Origin: Prescottella defluvii
Lineage (GTDB): Bacteria; Actinomycetota; Actinomycetes; Mycobacteriales; Mycobacteriaceae
DNA: 64,000 bases
Direction of reading: 5' to 3'
Assembly: GCA_029690005.1 (NCBI GenBank)
Contig: CP121458.1
Span: forward strand, 186,001 to 250,000
The notes beneath the pieces were generated by a model, which saw nothing but the letters and a program-made list of their open reading frames with translations, did not search any database and had not been told where the DNA came from. A program made the position numbers and the translations under genes. Positions 18,742 through 27,863 of this stretch are shown here, in pieces. How positions within the stretch are numbered: the stretch's first letter is position 1; the number at the start of each line of letters is the position of its first letter.

Positions 18742-19900
18742 TGTCTCCGATGACATCAGGACCGGGGCGGCCCACCGTCCGCATCATCGACGAGACGATG
18801 CGGGAAGGGATGCAAATCGAGGACGCCGACATCCCTGTCGAACGGAAGGTGGAACTCCTCGACGCGCTGTCTCGAACGGGGCTCGAACATCTCGTCGTCG
18901 GATCGTTCGTCAGCCCTCGATGGGTGCCGCAGATGTCATGCGTCGAGGAACTGTTGGAGCGGTTCACACCTGTTCCGGGTGTGAAGTACTCCGCATTGGT
19001 CCTGAATCAGAAAGGGGCGGAACGGCGGTCTCGGTATGTACCGCCGTTGACCGTCGACGAACAGCCACGTCTGACCGTGCACGCCTGCGACGTCTTCGTA
19101 CAGCGCAACACGAATCGGAGTCAGGCACAGGAAATCGACGCCTGGCGACAGATCGCAGCCAACGCTCTCTCGGACGGCGCGCGGACCGCGACGGTCAGGC
19201 TCGGTGCCGCCTTCGGGTCCAACTGGGTCGGAGATATTCCCGTCGAGTACGGGCTCGATCTGATCGGCCAGATGATCGGCGTATGGGAGTCCGTCGGCGT
19301 GTCGGTCGACACCGTATGGCTCGGCGACCCGATGGGGTGGAACACGCCGCTTCGTACCGAGGTACTGATCACCGAGATTCTCCGCCGGTGGCCATCCGTG
19401 CGTACGGTCCATCTGCACCTGCACGACCAGCGCGGAGCGGCCATGGTGTCGGCGTACGCCGCCCTGCGCGCCGTGCCGGCCGACAAGACCCTCGTCCTCG
19501 ACACCTCGGTGGGCGGGATCGGTGGCTGCCCCTACTGCGGAAACGGCCGGGCAACCGGCATGATCCCGACGGAAGACCTCGTCGATCTGCTCGAGGAATC
19601 GGGGATCGCAACCGGTGTCGATCGCGATCGGCTGATCGAGGTCGCGCTACTCGCGGAGGACGTCCTCGGGCGTGGACTGCACGGACGCACCCCGCGTGCC
19701 GGCAAGAGGCCGCGGGGCAGCGACCTCTACGCCATGGACATGCCATTCGTCGAGTCCTTTCTCAGGCAAGCCATTTTCGAAATGGCCCCGGCGCCTACTC
19801 GGGTGCCCGGTCCCCGTGGCGGACGCCCATCACCAGCTGGCAACGTGACCTGGCCGAACGCCACGGGTCCTTCGCGCTCGCACGAGAGGTGTCCCGATGA
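18741..19900 (+). CDS. HMG-CoA lyase-like (pyruvate carboxyltransferase family) enzyme, frame-disrupted
   Basis: A TIM-barrel carbon-carbon lyase of about 386 residues. It has DETMREGMQ at residue 17 for the metal/arginine site, HLHLHDQRGAA near residue 227 with the HxH metal ligands, and GGIGGCPYCGNGRATG near residue 255, whose cysteine matches the catalytic loop cysteine of HMG-CoA lyase. ATG 18741 overlaps the previous stop. Near 19800 a base seems lost. The C-terminus then continues in the frame ending WQRDLAERHGSFALAREVSR, whose stop overlaps the next start (ATGA). It probably cleaves a 3-hydroxy-3-methyl-branched acyl-CoA, which fits an isoprenoid-derived substrate. Confidence 0.85.
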
Positions 19901-20678
19901 CCGACGAGCCGCTGCTGTTCGAGAAGCGGGGCCATGCCGCCTGGCTCACGCTGAACCGGCCGGAACGGCTGAACGCACTGAACGACGAAATGAAGGAACT
20001 GATCGTGCGAGCGGCCGTCGACGTTTCCGTCGACCCGGACGTCTGGGTCGTAGTGATCCGAGGGGCCGGAGGTCGAGCGTTTTGCGTCGGGCCGACCTGA
20101 AAGAGATGCGGGAGAACGACCGGGGAGGCAGGCGGCCGACGACGCCGATGATCGAGGAGAGCCGAAACCTCTACGAGGCTGTCCTCGACATCCCGAAGCC
20201 AACGATCGCGGTGGTGGACGGATTCGCGCTCGGTGGCGGTTGCGAACTGGCCATGGCGTGCGATCTACGGGTCGCCTCCGATGATTCGATGTTCGGGATG
20301 CCCGAGTCCACTCGCGGAATGGGCGCGAACTTCGGCTCCGTACCGCTACCCCGGCTGATTCCGCGAGCACTGGCGATGGAGATGCTGTACTTCGGCGATC
20401 GGATCGGCGCGGATCGTGCATGCGATATGGGGTTGGTGAATCGCGTGTGGCCGAAAGCAGACCTCGATTGCCGAGTGTCCGAATGGGTCGACGAGCTTCT
20501 CACGCGCGCCCCACTCTCGCTACGGCGTTACAAGGAAATGGCCGGCAAGGGATGGGAGATGTCTGTCCATGCCAACCTGAGACTTAATGCCGGCCCCAAC
20601 CCGTACCTGTCCGAGGATCGGGTCGAGGGCGCAATCGCGTTCACCGAGAAGCGAACCCCGGTCTGGCGCGGTCGTTGA
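19897..20678 (+). CDS. Enoyl-CoA hydratase, frame-disrupted
   Basis: A crotonase-family protein of about 260 residues. The first 65 residues (LTLNRPERLNALNDEMKE) end early after GGRAFCVG. The following ADLKEM, FALGGGCELAMACDLRVAS and GMPESTRGMGANFGS continue in another frame, so one base appears missing near 20090. The second oxyanion loop and the ELAMACD region are standard. It is translationally coupled to the lyase gene. It would hydrate the double bond left by the acyl-CoA dehydrogenase or prepare the lyase substrate. Its end overlaps the convergent regulator gene by 38 bp. Confidence 0.87.
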
Positions 20679-23600
20679 CCGATCGAGCCGGGACCTGTAC
20701 AAGTCGCCTCAGATCAGGTCCCGGTTCGAGTCCCAGTTCGCCGAGCGCCGAATGCGCTCGCTGGTAGATCGCCATCGCGGCAGCCCGGTTTCCGACCAGA
20801 TGCTCGGACCGAATCAACAACCCGTAGATCTCCTCGCTGAACGGGTTGAACTCCAGCGCTCGGGCACCGTAACGTCGCACCAGTTCGGCGTCTCCCTCCT
20901 CCGCGGCCCACCACATGAGTTTGGTAACCGCTTCTTCGAACAGGACCGAGAGGTATGTCCGTCTCTCTTCCACTCCCGGCAGGTTGCTGCCGCCGAGATA
21001 GACACCCGGCGCCAGGTCGAGCGCTTCTCGCAGGGCTTGCATCTGCTCCCCTGCCGGGTCCTTCACAGACCGACTGCGGAGCACGACGTCCTCGAATCGA
21101 CGATCGTGGGCTACGAGTTCGACGGAGTCAGGCCACGCCACGATATTGGCATCCCGTCGCTCCAGCCGCACACCGGTCAACTCCCGAAGCCGGAAGACGA
21201 TCTGCCGGAAGTGATTTCCTCCGCGGCTGCGTCCCACCTCGGGGAACAATCGCTCCTGCAGACGAGACCGCTCCACACCCTCCGGGTTCTGCGCCAGATC
21301 GGCGATGAGTTCGACAACCTTCAATCGACGCACCGGGGCCGAGACTCCGTCGACCACGATCTGAGGTGGCTCGTGAAACGGCAGGAGCTCGACGCTCGCG
21401 GGCTGGCGTTCCTCAGCCGTCGTGTTGTCCGGAGCGGCTGGAGCGGGTTGTTCCGGTGTGGCATCCGACGGGACCGGATTCGCCAGGCTAAGCAGACTCC
21501 CACGACGTAGTTCGTAGCATCGCTCGAGCACCTCCTCGGTCCAATAGGTTCCGCCGAGGACGCCCGCGCCTCGTCGCATGTCCGCCAGTACCGCAGCCGC
21601 CGTCGCTTCGTCTCCGATCCGCACGTGGGCCTCGGCGAGCGCATAGCTGGCCGCCGAGAAGAGCAACTGCCGGCGCGCCCTGCGCATCGAATCCACCGCG
21701 GGCCCGAGAACGACCGCCGCATCCCCCGGCTTGTCCAGATCGAGTAGTGCCAGGCCCAGAACGAGGCGTGCCCATTCGCTGATCGCGCGCCGTTCTCCAC
21801 CGTCGAGCTCGATGACGCTGTGCGGGAGGGCTGCTGCCTCCTCTGGTGCACCGATTCTCAATGCAGCCCACGCCGCGAGAACCTCGTAGTCGCTCTGGAC
21901 ACCACTACTCCGAGCTCCGGGGGCGCCGGCCCGGAGAATCTGCTGTGCGGATCCGAAATGCCCACGCGCGATCTCGATCGCGGCCCGCACGAATATCGCG
22001 TGCGGTCGGTCCCGGCGGGCAGGCGGGATCCGCTCGAATGCCCGTTCTGCGACGTCGATCCGTCCTGACCACACCGCCGCCAAGGCTACGTTGGGGTTGT
22101 CGTCGGCGTCCGGCCCGTCCAACGTGCCGATGATGTCACCGCACCGGCCCTGCCAGAGCATCCCCCAGTGCACGATGGGTGCCATTTCCTCACCGACCGT
22201 CGACAGGGGCGGAAGCGCCGGCTCGACACCACTTGTCGCTGCAAGCATGAAACGGATGGCATCGGCACCATGATTGTCGCGATTGTTCCGGGCGTAGGGC
22301 GCGGCGTCGTCGGGACGACTGTGCAACGTCCACAGAACGATACCGACGATCCCGGGGTCGGCGGCAACGATATCGTCCATCCGGCCGTCAGCTTCGAGTT
22401 GATGAATAAGGGTGACAGCCTTGTCGATTCCGCGCCGGGCATGAATGGCGCGGAGCATGCACGCGGTCAGCAAATCATTTGTCAGCAGGTACGCCTCGCC
22501 GATCAGCAACGCCCAGCGATCGACGCGAGTCACCACCTCCGCTGGGTCGGCCAACGATCGCACGCCGACGGCGAGTGCCTCGACCGCGAGGTGCGGTTCG
22601 TCCGCGGCCATGCACCACTCGACCAGCTCGTCGAGGCGGCCGCCGGCGGCAAGATGGAACGCGAACCGCCGCCGCAGCTTGGGCAGCCGCTCGGATCTGC
22701 GACGCGAGAGGATCTCTTGCAAGCATTGCCGCAGCAGAGGGCTGTACTTCGAGGGCATCGTCGGTGACCAGCACCATAGGTAGTTCCCTGGCGCGCAATG
22801 CCGTAAACACCGGCTCACCCCGCGGGCCGAGCAGACCCACGCTGTCATGGCGGGTGACTTCTCCAGCAACGAGCCTGCGAGAAGCAGATCCATCTCATCC
22901 GGCGGAAGCGTGTCCACGATCCGCGATTCGATGTATGCGACAAGCACAGGTGAAGTCGGAAGTCCGGGTGCAGCGCCGAAGCGCATGAACAGGACTACAC
23001 CGGAAGCCCATCCCGCGCACTGGCGCACCGCCTCGACGGGATCGATCGCGCCACTCGGGCCGAGTCGTGCCGCCAGCGCTCCGGCTTCGTCGTGCGTCAA
23101 CCGAAGGCGGTCGGCCGCCAGCACCTCACACATACCTCGCAGGACCAACTGTTCAGTCTCGATTCCGAGGTGGCGGCTGGTCAGGATCAAGACATCGACG
23201 CCCGTCGGAATGCTCAGCAGGACCTCCCTCACGACGCTGGATGCGGAAGGGTTGTAGGCCAACACCTCTCCGTTGTCGATCACGACCAGCGGCGCTGCTT
23301 CTGCCGGGGCCGACTGCGCGTCACGTGGGCGTGTGTCGCGGATTGCCGACAAGGAGAGGGCAAGCGCATTGCCGATATCCTCGGCCGTCATGTCAGGTTC
23401 CAGGGTCAGCCACCTGACCGGGCCGGTGCGGTTGTCGGCGTGCAGTGCGCCGGCAGTGGTCTTCCCACAGCCAGTTCCCGCGGCGATCTCGACGACGGGA
23501 CCCGGGAAAAGGCGTCGGCGATGTCCCGCTCGACGCCCGGTCGCTCGATGACGATCGCTGCGAGCGCCGCCGGCTCGCCGAGCACCGTGACGACGGCATC

Positions 23601-23681
23601 GGTGCGCCGGTTTTTATCACCACGAGGCTCCGGATGTGCCGCCTCGGAGTCGCAATCATTTATGAGAATCGTCACTCCCAT
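20641..23681 (-). CDS. Large ATPase/TPR/BTAD transcriptional regulator, frame-disrupted
   Basis: About 1010 residues when joined. A P-loop (GTGCGKTT) lies near residue 70 and a Walker-B-like LVVIDNGE follows. A long helical repeat region resembles the MalT family. The C-terminus carries a winged-helix segment (KVVELIADLAQNPEGVERSR) and a BTAD-type repeat domain (VTKLMWWAAEEGDAELVRRYG to LGELGLEPGPDL). In most SARP regulators these two domains are N-terminal. Frame changes lie near 23480 (base loss) and as a compensating pair near 22840 and 22765. It sits in the middle of the catabolic cluster and is the best candidate to bind the repeated operator sites. The effector is unknown. Confidence 0.75.
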
Positions 23682-23721
23682 TACCTAACATACGTAACCA
23701 CTTCTCTGCTACTGCAGTGCG

Positions 23722-23775
23722 GAGTCGCCAGGTGTGCATCAGACGGCCCGCCGCTCGATGCACACCTGGCGACTC
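23722..23775. repeat. Perfect 19-bp inverted repeat with 16-nt loop
   Basis: The left arm GAGTCGCCAGGTGTGCATC (23722-23740) and its exact complement (23757-23775) flank 16 bases. It lies between the flavin reductase stop (23882) and the regulator start (23681), both leftward. It could be a terminator for the importer operon, although no T tract follows, or an operator or structured leader of the regulator gene. An ACTGCAGT palindrome precedes it at 23711. Confidence 0.85.
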
Positions 23776-23881
23776 GACCGCCCTCGAGGAGAGTCAACTC
23801 CACCCGGTTCAAACGGAATACATTGCTGCACACAGATATCGACTACCACTACCCGGCGGCGGCCAGGCAGTGCAGCACGAC

Positions 23882-24382
23882 TCAGCCAGCTGCGAGCGGC
23901 CTGAACCTGCTGCCGTGGAAGACCAAGGGTTCGACCTCGGTGTCAGTCCTCGCGCCACAGATGCGGAACAGCACGATCGCGTGGTCACCCGCAGTGACCT
24001 CCTTCTCGATGATGCAGTCGAACCACGCGGGTGAACCATGCACGAACACCACGCCCTCAGCGGTGGAATCCCAGTAGACCGAATCGAACCGATCGCCCCC
24101 TTTCCGGGAAAGTGCCCTGCACGCATCCTCGTGATCCTCCGCGAGGATGCTCAGGCCGATCCGCTCACGAGCTTTCAGTCGAGGCCAGGTGGTGGACGTT
24201 TCCTGTATGCACACCGCCACCAGCGGTGGATCCAGCGACACCGTGGTGAACGAACTGGCCGCCATACCAATCGGTTCGCCGTCCGCGCCGAGCGCGCAGA
24301 GCGCGACCACACCGCTGGGGAAGCAACCGTAGGTACGACGCAGAGCTTTTGCTTCGTCGACCGGGGAGGGTGTTGAGAGCAT
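23882..24382 (-). CDS. Flavin reductase (HpaC/HsaB type)
   Basis: An intact 166-residue protein of the FMN-binding split-barrel family: YGCFPSGVVALCALGADGEPIGMAASSFTTVSLDPPLVAVCI near residues 18-60 is the family core, and GDHAIVLFRI is the conserved GDH motif. It reduces free FMN or FAD with NAD(P)H for a partner monooxygenase. The likely partner is the HsaA-like protein at 13.2-14.4 kb. It starts at ATG 24382 after GAGGAG and lies 38 bp after the ABC substrate-binding gene, so it is probably the last gene of that operon. Confidence 0.88.
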   Translation of the reverse strand: MLSTPSPVDEAKALRRTYGCFPSGVVALCALGADGEPIGMAASSFTTVSLDPPLVAVCIQETSTTWPRLKARERIGLSILAEDHEDACRALSRKGGDRFDSVYWDSTAEGVVFVHGSPAWFDCIIEKEVTAGDHAIVLFRICGARTDTEVEPLVFHGSRFRPLAAG

Positions 24383-24420
24383 CAGGACTCCTCGTATGAG
24401 CTTGACGGATCCGACATCGT

Positions 24421-25562
24421 TCAGCTCGCCGAGCCGCGAAGGACGTCGACGTAGCGGGTATCGAATACCTGCTCGGCGGTGAGGTTGTCGGAATAGTTGA
24501 GCAAGCCCAGCTCCCGCCAGTAGGACTGCGCACCCAGATTGCCCTCGCCGAGATTCAGATTCGGGTCGAAAAGCAGATTCGGCAGTCCCGCCAGCCGATC
24601 GCTCGTCACACCCATCTGGCTTGCGAGCTTCGGTCCGACCTCGGGATTCGCATGGTAGTCGCCCTGCAGGTACTCCTTCTGGGTTCGAGCGAGTGCCCGG
24701 AAGAATGCCATGGCCGCCTCCGGCTTACCGTTGAGGAAATCCTCGCTGCCCACCCAGCCGATGACAGCTGAGCTGGGGTACCCGACGTCCACGAACTGGC
24801 AGCACGGATCCTGGGCCAGCAGCGCAGATCCAGGAGAAACCACCTGAGCGACCTGAGCCGCACCGTTGCTCATCGCCAGCGCAATCTCGTTGGGCTTCAT
24901 GACCTGGAAATTCAGGTCCGACAGCTTCACGGACGGGTCGTTCTTGTGCACCCACTGCCACAGGTAGTACGCCGAGATACTGGCGTTACCGGACGGGGTG
25001 AGAATCGTCTTTCCGCGCAATTCGGCAGGCTGGGGTCCGTCCTCACCGAATGCGGCCTTGTTGAACCAGAAACCCTGCTGCGACTCGGGCGCATACCCAG
25101 CGCCGGGAAAGCCCACTTCACACCCGCCCCAGTCGACATCAGATTGAGCAGGCCGGCGGTGAGCGCGTTGTATCCGAGGTCCATGCGCCCCTGGGATATC
25201 AGCGCCAGCTTGTCGGATTCGGGTACATCCTGGATCTCGACTTTCAGGTTCTCCTTCGCGAATTCACCTTCGGCCTCGGCCATCAGGAACTGCGCGTAAA
25301 CCTCGAGCTGCTTGCCGATGCCTACGACAACGGTGGTCTCCTCGGCAAGCGGCTTGGGGGCCAATGGATCACCACTCACCTGGAATACCTCGGGGGAGGC
25401 CTCCGGGGCCTTGGCGTTCGGATCACCGGTACCCGAGCATCCGGCGACCGTGACCGCCAGTGCAGCGGCGGCGACACAGAACCGGACGGTTCGGCTTCGG
25501 ACAGACCTCGAACGCCCGGGTCCCGATAGATCGTTGACACGGAGTAAACCGCTTTTGCGCAT
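24421..25562 (-). CDS. ABC transporter substrate-binding lipoprotein (NMT1/SsuA type), frame-disrupted
   Basis: The periplasmic-type binding component of the importer, exported and anchored as a lipoprotein: a basic N-terminus, a hydrophobic segment and the lipobox TVAGC near residue 42. The mature part shows LKVEIQDVPESDKLALISQGRMDLGY near residue 110 and, in a second frame, RGKTILTPSGNASISAYYLWQW. One base seems lost near 25115, giving about 380 residues when joined. Family members bind sulfonates, taurine, nitrate, aromatic acids or thiamine precursors. Here the ligand is presumably the catabolic substrate or a precursor. Confidence 0.83.
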
Positions 25563-25661
25563 GCCATTTCCTTGTCGATGTAGTTGAGAATTCGAACCAG
25601 GTACCGGACGATGGCGATACCCAGCTTTCGGGCGGCTTCGAGCGGGCGCGACCGCAGTTCG

Positions 25662-26567
25662 CTACCCGGATGTGTTACTTCCGCGGCCACGCCGCGTCCA
25701 TGGAGTGAGTAGCTTGCCGATCCCGGTGATCGCGGACTGGAACAGGACGCCGAAGATCGCGACCAGGACCACTCCGACGTACATTCGCCCGACATCGAAC
25801 AACTGCCACGAGTTCCAGATCAGATAGCCCATGCCCTTGCTGCCTTGGACGAACTCGATGCCGATCAGGACGAGCACCGCGTTACCTGCCGCCAACCGCA
25901 GCGAAACGAAGACTGCGGGCAGCGACGCCGGCAGAATCACGTGACGAAGCGTCTGAAATCGTGTGGCGCCGAAACACTTCGCGGGCTCGAGATAGTTCGA
26001 CTGCACTGACACGACCGATGCCGTGGTACTGATCACGACGATGAAGAACACACTCGCCGCAATGAGCACGATGATAGGCAGATCGGAAAGTCCGAAGATC
26101 AGCAAGAGGATGGGGAGCATTGCGAGCTTGGGCACCGTGTAGAGGGCGCTGATGATCGGGTCGAGCGCGATGTTCAGGCGCCGGATCCGGCCCAGTAGCA
26201 ATCCCATCACCAGTCCGACGATCGCGCCGATGACGAACCCGACCAGCAACCGGTACGTGCTGACCAGAACGGCGTCCTGGAGAACGCCCGACTCGAGCGC
26301 CTTGCCGAGGGAGCGGACGACATCCACCGGCGCCGGGAAGAATCGGCGATCGTAGGTGTCGAATACAGCTCCGAGCTGCCACACCACCAAGATCGCCACC
26401 GGCACACCGAAGCGCAGCAGATTGTCGATCACCTTGGCCCGGCGGCGGAGTCGCACACGGTCCGCCGCCGAGTGCCGTGGCCGGATGACGAGCGTCTCCG
26501 CTGCAGATCCCGAGCCTCCAGCACTCCCCTCTCGGTTCGTGGGGGTCTTGTCGTCGAGGACGGTCAT
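25662..26567 (-). CDS. ABC transporter permease (SsuC/TauC type)
   Basis: An intact 301-residue membrane protein with about six predicted membrane segments after a 45-residue polar N-terminus (FGVPVAILVVWQLGAVF; LLVGFVIGAIVGLVMGLLLG; LAMLPILLLIFGLSDLPIIVL; SVFFIVVISTTASVV; LRLAAGNAVLVLIGIEFV; MYVGVVLVAIFGVLFQSAI). The cytoplasmic EAA loop is PAKCFGATRFQTLRHVILPASLP. ATG 26567 overlaps the ATPase stop by 4 bp. It forms the importer with the genes on both sides. Confidence 0.92.
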   Translation of the reverse strand: MTVLDDKTPTNREGSAGGSGSAAETLVIRPRHSAADRVRLRRRAKVIDNLLRFGVPVAILVVWQLGAVFDTYDRRFFPAPVDVVRSLGKALESGVLQDAVLVSTYRLLVGFVIGAIVGLVMGLLLGRIRRLNIALDPIISALYTVPKLAMLPILLLIFGLSDLPIIVLIAASVFFIVVISTTASVVSVQSNYLEPAKCFGATRFQTLRHVILPASLPAVFVSLRLAAGNAVLVLIGIEFVQGSKGMGYLIWNSWQLFDVGRMYVGVVLVAIFGVLFQSAITGIGKLLTPWTRRGRGSNTSG

Positions 26568-27418
26568 CGGCTGCCTTCCTTGGCCGTTGTTTCACCGGAG
26601 GCGCCGTACGCCTCCTGCCGCAGATTGGCCCAGATCTCTTGTTCCAGGGCGGCAAACTCACCGCTTCCTCGGATTTCGGCCGTCCGTGGTCGCGGGAAGG
26701 GAACCGTGAATTCGCCGACGATATGACCTGGACGTTGGCTCATGACGAGCACGCGATCACCCAGAAGTACCGCTTCGTCGAGGTTGTGGGTGATGAACAC
26801 TACGGTTCTCCGGTGCTCTTGCCACAGGGCGAGCAATTCGTCCTGCATGATCATTCGCAACTGCGCATCGAGTGCAGCGAAGGGCTCGTCCATGAGCAGG
26901 ATCTCCGGATCGACGATCAAGGCGCGCGCAATCGATACCCGCTGCCGCATGCCTCCCGACAGCTCACTGGGATAACTCTTGCGGAATTGATCGAGACCGA
27001 GGCGTTCGAGCCAGTAGTCCATTCTGGATTCGACATCCGTTGTGCGGTGACGACCCACATCCAGACCGAAGCGAACATTCTGCTCGACCGTCTTCCACGG
27101 AAAGATGCTGTAGTCCTGGAATACCATCGCCGAGAGTCGGTCGGCCCCTTCCCTTTCGATGGTCATTTCTCCACCGCTCGGGTCGAGCAGGCCGGCCGCG
27201 ATTCGCAGGAATGTGGACTTCCCGCACCCCGATGGTCCTACGATGCAAAGGAATTCACCCTCGCGTACGTCGAGATCGAGCGGGCCGAGCGCTTTCATCG
27301 AACCCGTCGGTGTGTCGAATGTTCGCTCGATCCCGGTAGCTCTTAGTTTGCTGCGGACTTCTTCCGCGTCCGGAACAGCCGCATGGCCGGCTCGGTCAAG
27401 TTCGTGCAATGCCGCCAC
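26564..27418 (-). CDS. ABC transporter ATP-binding protein (SsuB/TauB type)
   Basis: The ATPase of the importer, 284 residues from GTG 27418 (GGGGAG lies about eight bases upstream). The open frame continues to 27814, but the extra part is not protein-like. Walker A is GPSGCGKST near residue 73, the Q-loop is VFQDYSIFPW, the signature is LSGGMRQR, Walker B is ILLMDEPFAALD and the switch histidine is in FITHNLDEA. It is the first gene of the leftward importer operon, whose promoter region is shared with the P450 operon. Confidence 0.93.
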   Translation of the reverse strand: MAALHELDRAGHAAVPDAEEVRSKLRATGIERTFDTPTGSMKALGPLDLDVREGEFLCIVGPSGCGKSTFLRIAAGLLDPSGGEMTIEREGADRLSAMVFQDYSIFPWKTVEQNVRFGLDVGRHRTTDVESRMDYWLERLGLDQFRKSYPSELSGGMRQRVSIARALIVDPEILLMDEPFAALDAQLRMIMQDELLALWQEHRRTVVFITHNLDEAVLLGDRVLVMSQRPGHIVGEFTVPFPRPRTAEIRGSGEFAALEQEIWANLRQEAYGASGETTAKEGSR

Positions 27419-27531
27419 TGAAGTACTCCCCACTGGTATGGCTTGTCGCCTGAGTAACGAAGGACGCCGATCATCGCTGTGACGCGGAACACGTCTTCGG
27501 TCGAACTGGGCTGGAAAGCTACGGATATCGC

Positions 27532-27549
27532 CGTTACCGGCATCGTTAA
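27532..27549 (-). promoter_or_regulatory. Cluster operator site 5 (12-bp direct repeat)
   Basis: On the minus strand this reads TTAACG-ATGCCG-GTAACG, 114 bp before the importer ATPase start. It faces the leftward importer operon. Confidence 0.65.
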
Positions 27550-27724
27550 TCCGCGCCCGTGCGGGCTGCGGCCACGCCGGCAATCCACACCTCGACGTGC
27601 GGTACGAACCCGAATACAGCTCGTCATCGCCAAGAGGGCGAGATCCGGCAAACCGGGCACGCCGGCCGACCCGGGAAGCGAGACGCGCGACGCCCGAGTC
27701 GCCGGCAGGATCAGTGGGGCCCCA

Positions 27725-27742
27725 GTAACGGATGTGATAACG
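27725..27742 (+). promoter_or_regulatory. Cluster operator site 6 (12-bp direct repeat)
   Basis: Reads GTAACG-GATGTG-ATAACG on the plus strand, 122 bp before the P450 start. It faces the rightward operon and has the same arrangement of opposed sites as the 17.4-17.6 kb promoter region. Confidence 0.65.
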
Positions 27743-27863
27743 GTCACGTGCGAGGCTGCTCATCGACCAGACCCGCCGCGGACCAGAACGCAACCCGGCC
27801 GTGGCCTGGCTCAACTCACCCGTTCCGCTGACTGCGTCGGCCGAGATCGTCCAAGGAGTCCGT

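Larger units (their letters stand above)
27419..27863. other. Divergent promoter region between the importer and P450 operons
   Basis: This 445-bp gap has no convincing gene; open frames here lack protein character. It contains two oppositely oriented cluster operator sites at 27532-27549 and 27725-27742. A CACGTG hexamer follows the second, and a good ribosome site (AAGGAG) sits just before the P450 start. Both operons are probably controlled from here. Confidence 0.7.

Noticed and set aside
17874..20678. A single 934-codon open frame on the plus strand
   Set aside because: It is an accidental chain: its first 290 codons are antisense-like shadow of the alcohol dehydrogenase frame, then it enters the HMG-CoA-lyase-like gene at 18741 and later the enoyl-CoA hydratase. 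The real genes have their own starts, overlaps and motifs.
23682..23721. TAAC-like words before the regulator gene (CCTAAC and CGTAACC)
   Set aside because: The two words are 9 bp apart rather than 12 and do not fit the operator pattern, so they were not counted as a seventh site.
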